Position numbers and translations under genes: made by a program. This document shows, piece after piece, positions 6,289 to 8,771 of a stretch of 8,771 nt of DNA; position 1 is the first letter of the stretch, and each line of letters starts with the position of its first letter. This DNA is from Chitinophagaceae bacterium (lineage in GTDB: Bacteria; Bacteroidota; Bacteroidia; Chitinophagales; Chitinophagaceae), in the NCBI GenBank assembly GCA_003455235.1, contig DMRT01000185.1:1-8771 (forward strand). The letters are read 5' to 3'. The notes beneath the pieces were generated by a model. The model was given only the letters and a program-made list of their open reading frames with translations, was not told the DNA's origin and ran no database searches.

Positions 6289-7650
6289 ATGAAAAGAACT
6301 CTTCAACTCATCATTGCCCTTTCATTTATTTCATCATCAGCTATGGCACAGCCGGGCTGGACCAATTTATTCAACGGGAAAGACCTTACGGGCTGGAAGA
6401 CATTGGGAGGCAAAGCAACATTCAGGGCAGAAGACGGGGTAATTGTGGCAACAACCGTAGCCAATACTGGGAATACGTTCCTCGTCACTAAAAAAGAATA
6501 CGGCGATTTTGTGCTGGAACTGGATATCTATGTGGAGGACGAGGAGGGCAATTCGGGGGTGCAGACAAGAAGTCATTTTGACGCAGCAGCCAATAACGGC
6601 GAAGGAAAAGTATACGGCAGGCAGTGTGAAGTGGACCCCACCTGGCGAAGATGGACCGGTGGTGTCTATGACGAGGGCCGGAGGGAGTGGATATACCCTA
6701 TGCAGCTGAATGCTGCTGCACAACATGCTTACAAGCCCAAACAATACAATCATTATACCATTGAATGCACGGGCAATGAAATGAAAACCTGGGTGAACGG
6801 GATCGCCGCCGCTTACGTGGTTGATACGCTTGATGCCAGGGGTTTCATCGGCCTGCAGGCCCACGCAGTGGCAGAAGACCGGGCGGGTAAAAAAATATTC
6901 TTTAAAAACATCCGCATCAAAACCACCGGCATCAGGCCAACTCCTTTTCCGCCCGGCGTGTACGTGGTGAACTATGTGACCAACTCATTGAATGAGTATG
7001 AAAAAAAGAACGGCTGGCGTTTGTTATTCGACGGAAAAACAAATAACGGCTGGATAAGCGCAAAAAGAAACACATTCCCGGCAACCGGATGGAGCATCAG
7101 CAATGGCGCCATTACGGTACAGTCATCGGAAGGTAAGGAATCAACCAACGGAGGTGATATTGTTACGAAAGATCAGTTCTCCGCATTTGACCTTTCTTTT
7201 GAATTTAAGATGACACCCGGCGCCAACAGCGGCGTGAAGTATTTTGTTACGCTGGCTGAAGCATCCACCGGTTCTGCCATCGGGCTCGAATACCAGGTGC
7301 TGGATGACAGCCTGCATCCCGATGCTAAAATGGGGCGTGAGGGCAACCGAACGCTGGCTTCGCTCTACGACCTTATCAAAGCGGATAAACAAAAGAGATT
7401 CATACGCCCGGTGGGCTCCTGGAATTGCGGACGCATTGTGGTATATCCCAACAACAAGGTGGAACATTACCTCAACGGAGTGAAAGTGCTGGAGTATATC
7501 CGGGGTTCAAAAGAATACCGCAGCCTGGTGGCCATCAGCAAATACGTGATCTGGAAGAACTTCGGCGAAGCATACAAGGGCCATATCCTTTTACAGGACC
7601 ACGGTAACGAAGTATCGTACAGGAGTATTAAAATTAAAGAGCTCAAATAG
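6289..7650 (+). CDS. Secreted tandem DUF1080 (3-keto-disaccharide hydrolase family) protein
   Basis: A 453-residue exported protein with two copies of the DUF1080 laminin-G-like jelly roll (3-keto-disaccharide hydrolase family), which acts on glycosides whose sugar has been oxidised at C3. Residues 1-20 form a signal peptide (LIIALSFISSSAMA, cut before QPGW); this fixes the start at 6289 rather than at an in-frame ATG at 6028. Domain 1 (about 23-211) has LFNGKDLTGW (27-36), GNSGVQTRS (87-95), YGRQCEVDP (109-117), GGVYDEGRREW (124-134) and WVNG (168-171). Domain 2 (about 242-453) has LFDGKTNNGW (246-255), NSGVKYF (313-319), LEYQVLDD (333-340), HPD (343-345), ASLYDLI (357-363) and HYLNGVKVLEY (393-403). 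A proline-containing linker joins them. The gene ends 74 bp before the oxidoreductase gene. Whether one or both domains are catalytic, and the actual glycoside, cannot be read from the sequence. Confidence 0.93.
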   Translation: MKRTLQLIIALSFISSSAMAQPGWTNLFNGKDLTGWKTLGGKATFRAEDGVIVATTVANTGNTFLVTKKEYGDFVLELDIYVEDEEGNSGVQTRSHFDAAANNGEGKVYGRQCEVDPTWRRWTGGVYDEGRREWIYPMQLNAAAQHAYKPKQYNHYTIECTGNEMKTWVNGIAAAYVVDTLDARGFIGLQAHAVAEDRAGKKIFFKNIRIKTTGIRPTPFPPGVYVVNYVTNSLNEYEKKNGWRLLFDGKTNNGWISAKRNTFPATGWSISNGAITVQSSEGKESTNGGDIVTKDQFSAFDLSFEFKMTPGANSGVKYFVTLAEASTGSAIGLEYQVLDDSLHPDAKMGREGNRTLASLYDLIKADKQKRFIRPVGSWNCGRIVVYPNNKVEHYLNGVKVLEYIRGSKEYRSLVAISKYVIWKNFGEAYKGHILLQDHGNEVSYRSIKIKELK

Positions 7651-7651
7651 G

Positions 7652-7679
7652 AAGTCAAAAGCAAAAAGTCAAAAACAAA
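7652..7679. repeat. Two-copy 14-bp tandem repeat after the DUF1080 gene
   Basis: AAGTCAAAAGCAAA (7652-7665) is followed directly by AAGTCAAAAACAAA (7666-7679), 13 of 14 bases identical. It starts right after the DUF1080 stop codon. No GC-rich stem is present, so it is not an intrinsic terminator. Confidence 0.6.
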
Positions 7680-7689
7680 GGCTTCACTT

Positions 7690-7719
7690 TTGGGTTACAA
7701 CGTTTAACTTATAACTTTT
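7690..7719 (+). promoter_or_regulatory. Promoter-like TTG-N19-TAACTTTT upstream of the oxidoreductase
   Basis: TTG (7690-7692), exactly 19 bp, then TAACTTTT (7712-7719) matches the Bacteroidota pattern except for the last base of the -7 box. The box ends only 5 bp before the ATG at 7725, so a transcript from it would be leaderless or start inside the codon. Either the match is fortuitous or the gene has a leaderless internal promoter. Confidence 0.28.
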
Positions 7720-7724
7720 CAATC

Positions 7725-8771
7725 ATGCCAACACGCAGAAAATTCATCCGCAATTCTGCACTTGCTGCAGCGGGAACATACATCGGGGCCATGGGCTTCA
7801 GTGCTAAAAGCTATGCCAATATCAAAGGCGCCAACGACCGGGTGCGGTTGGGCGCCATTGGTTTCTCCGACCGCTTCCGTCAGTCGCTGTTCCCGTCTTT
7901 CCTCAATCATTACCAGGAACTGAATTTTGATTTCGTGGCTGTGTCCGACATCTGGAAGATGCGCCGGGAAGAAGGCCAGGCATTTCTGAAGAACGCCATG
8001 GGACATGATATAAAAGCATGCATGAACAATGAAGAACTGTACAACACGAAGGACATTGATGCGGTGATCATTGCCACGGCCGACTTCCAGCATGCGCTGC
8101 ATTGCATAGAAGCCATGAAGGCGAATAAGGATGCATACGTGGAGAAACCCTTTGCCGAAACAATGGATGATAATATCGCCGCATTGAAAGCAGTGAAAGC
8201 AACGGACCGGATCGTTCAGATAGGATCGCAAAGAAGAAGCGGCGGTAATTATCAAGCAGCAGCCGGTTTTATCCAGGAAGGAAAGTTTGGCCCCATTACC
8301 ATGGTGGAACTTACCTGGAATGTGAACCAGCCGGGCCGTTGGCGCAGACCTGCATTGGTGGCAAAGTGTAAAGAAGAAGATGTTGACTGGAAACGGTTTT
8401 TAATGAACCGCCCTTTCGAAGCATGGGATCCAAGAAAATATTTAGAGTACCGTTTGTTCTGGCCTTATTCTTCCGGCATGCCCGGGCAATGGATGAGCCA
8501 CCAGATAGATACGGTGCACTGGTTCAGCGGACTGGCGCATCCCCGCAGCGTGGTGGCCAATGGTGGTATCTATATGTGGAAGGATGGCCGCAGGAACTGG
8601 GATACCACACTCGCCGTTTTTGATTACGGTCCATCAAATGATATGACCAGCGGCTTCCAGGTTTCTTTTGCCTCCCGCATGCACAACGGCGATGAGAACC
8701 CGGCCGAGATCTATTATTCCAACGGCGGCGAACTCAACCTCATCACCAATAAAGTTTCCCCTAAGGGCGGA
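7725..8771 (+). CDS. Tat-exported Gfo/Idh/MocA-family oxidoreductase (3' end outside window)
   Basis: The frame is open for 349 codons from ATG at 7725 to the right edge. The family uses NAD(P) to oxidise or reduce sugar carbons. Residues 3-9 (TRRKFIR) followed by a hydrophobic stretch (SALAAAGTYIGAMGF) form a twin-arginine signal, fitting export of a folded, cofactor-loaded enzyme. A Rossmann domain follows (about 38-165) with an Asp after strand 2 (VSDIW, D75), the EKP motif with K141 (VEKPF, 139-143), and an IGSQRR segment at 166-171. The C-terminal domain contains MSHQIDTVHWFSG (257-269), supplying H259, D262 and H265 as candidate active-site residues. The nucleotide loop is odd: GFSDRF (46-51) stands where GxGxxG is expected. 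It is 74 bp from the DUF1080 gene and probably works with it in 3-keto-glycoside processing. Family certain; substrate and direction unknown. Confidence 0.93.
   Translation, partial: MPTRRKFIRNSALAAAGTYIGAMGFSAKSYANIKGANDRVRLGAIGFSDRFRQSLFPSFLNHYQELNFDFVAVSDIWKMRREEGQAFLKNAMGHDIKACMNNEELYNTKDIDAVIIATADFQHALHCIEAMKANKDAYVEKPFAETMDDNIAALKAVKATDRIVQIGSQRRSGGNYQAAAGFIQEGKFGPITMVELTWNVNQPGRWRRPALVAKCKEEDVDWKRFLMNRPFEAWDPRKYLEYRLFWPYSSGMPGQWMSHQIDTVHWFSGLAHPRSVVANGGIYMWKDGRRNWDTTLAVFDYGPSNDMTSGFQVSFASRMHNGDENPAEIYYSNGGELNLITNKVSPKGG

Overview
The window looks like chromosomal DNA of a Bacteroidota species, probably a Chitinophagaceae-type organism. Four things point that way: an UpxY-type NusG paralog, secreted DUF1080 and Gfo/Idh/MocA glycoside-processing proteins, near-absence of Shine-Dalgarno sequences, and promoter candidates of the TTG-N19/20-TAnnTTTG type. 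The taxonomic call is inference; no rRNA, tRNA, insertion sequence, CRISPR array or phage gene was seen.

Left arm (1-5980, all minus strand). Reading leftward from a divergent intergenic region there are six genes. The first encodes a two-helix membrane protein with a beta-sandwich tail (5980-5420), and the second a small secreted protein (5398-5063). Next come a secreted M28 metallopeptidase with an fn3-like C-terminus (4921-3575) and a NusG/UpxY-like antiterminator (3497-2988). A CpsB/CapC-type PHP tyrosine phosphatase (2888-2124) follows. The last is a gene that runs off the left edge (2085 to <1); it is open over 695 codons and was re-translated by hand. The antiterminator plus CpsB pair is the usual signature of a capsule or exopolysaccharide locus, whose synthesis genes would lie left of the window.

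The most unusual object is the left-edge gene. It has a signal peptide, then about ten Asn-rich coils of a right-handed parallel beta-helix. These run, with no stop or frameshift, into a seven-helix membrane domain that aligns with the nicotinamide riboside transporter PnuC (SWEET-like fold). The charge pattern fits a 3+1+3 topology with the beta-helix outside the cytoplasm. The Asn positions expected in the two half-repeats are replaced, so the substrate may differ from that of classical PnuC.

Centre (5981-6288). This 308-bp divergent region holds a strong promoter candidate firing left, a weaker one firing right, and a 35-nt near-perfect palindrome between them.

Right arm (6289-8771, plus strand). 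A secreted protein with two tandem DUF1080 (3-keto-glycoside hydrolase/lyase) domains is followed by a Tat-exported Gfo/Idh/MocA oxidoreductase that runs off the right edge. By analogy with known 3-keto-glycoside pathways, the oxidoreductase would oxidise or reduce C3 of a sugar and the DUF1080 protein would cleave the 3-keto-glycoside, outside the cytoplasm.
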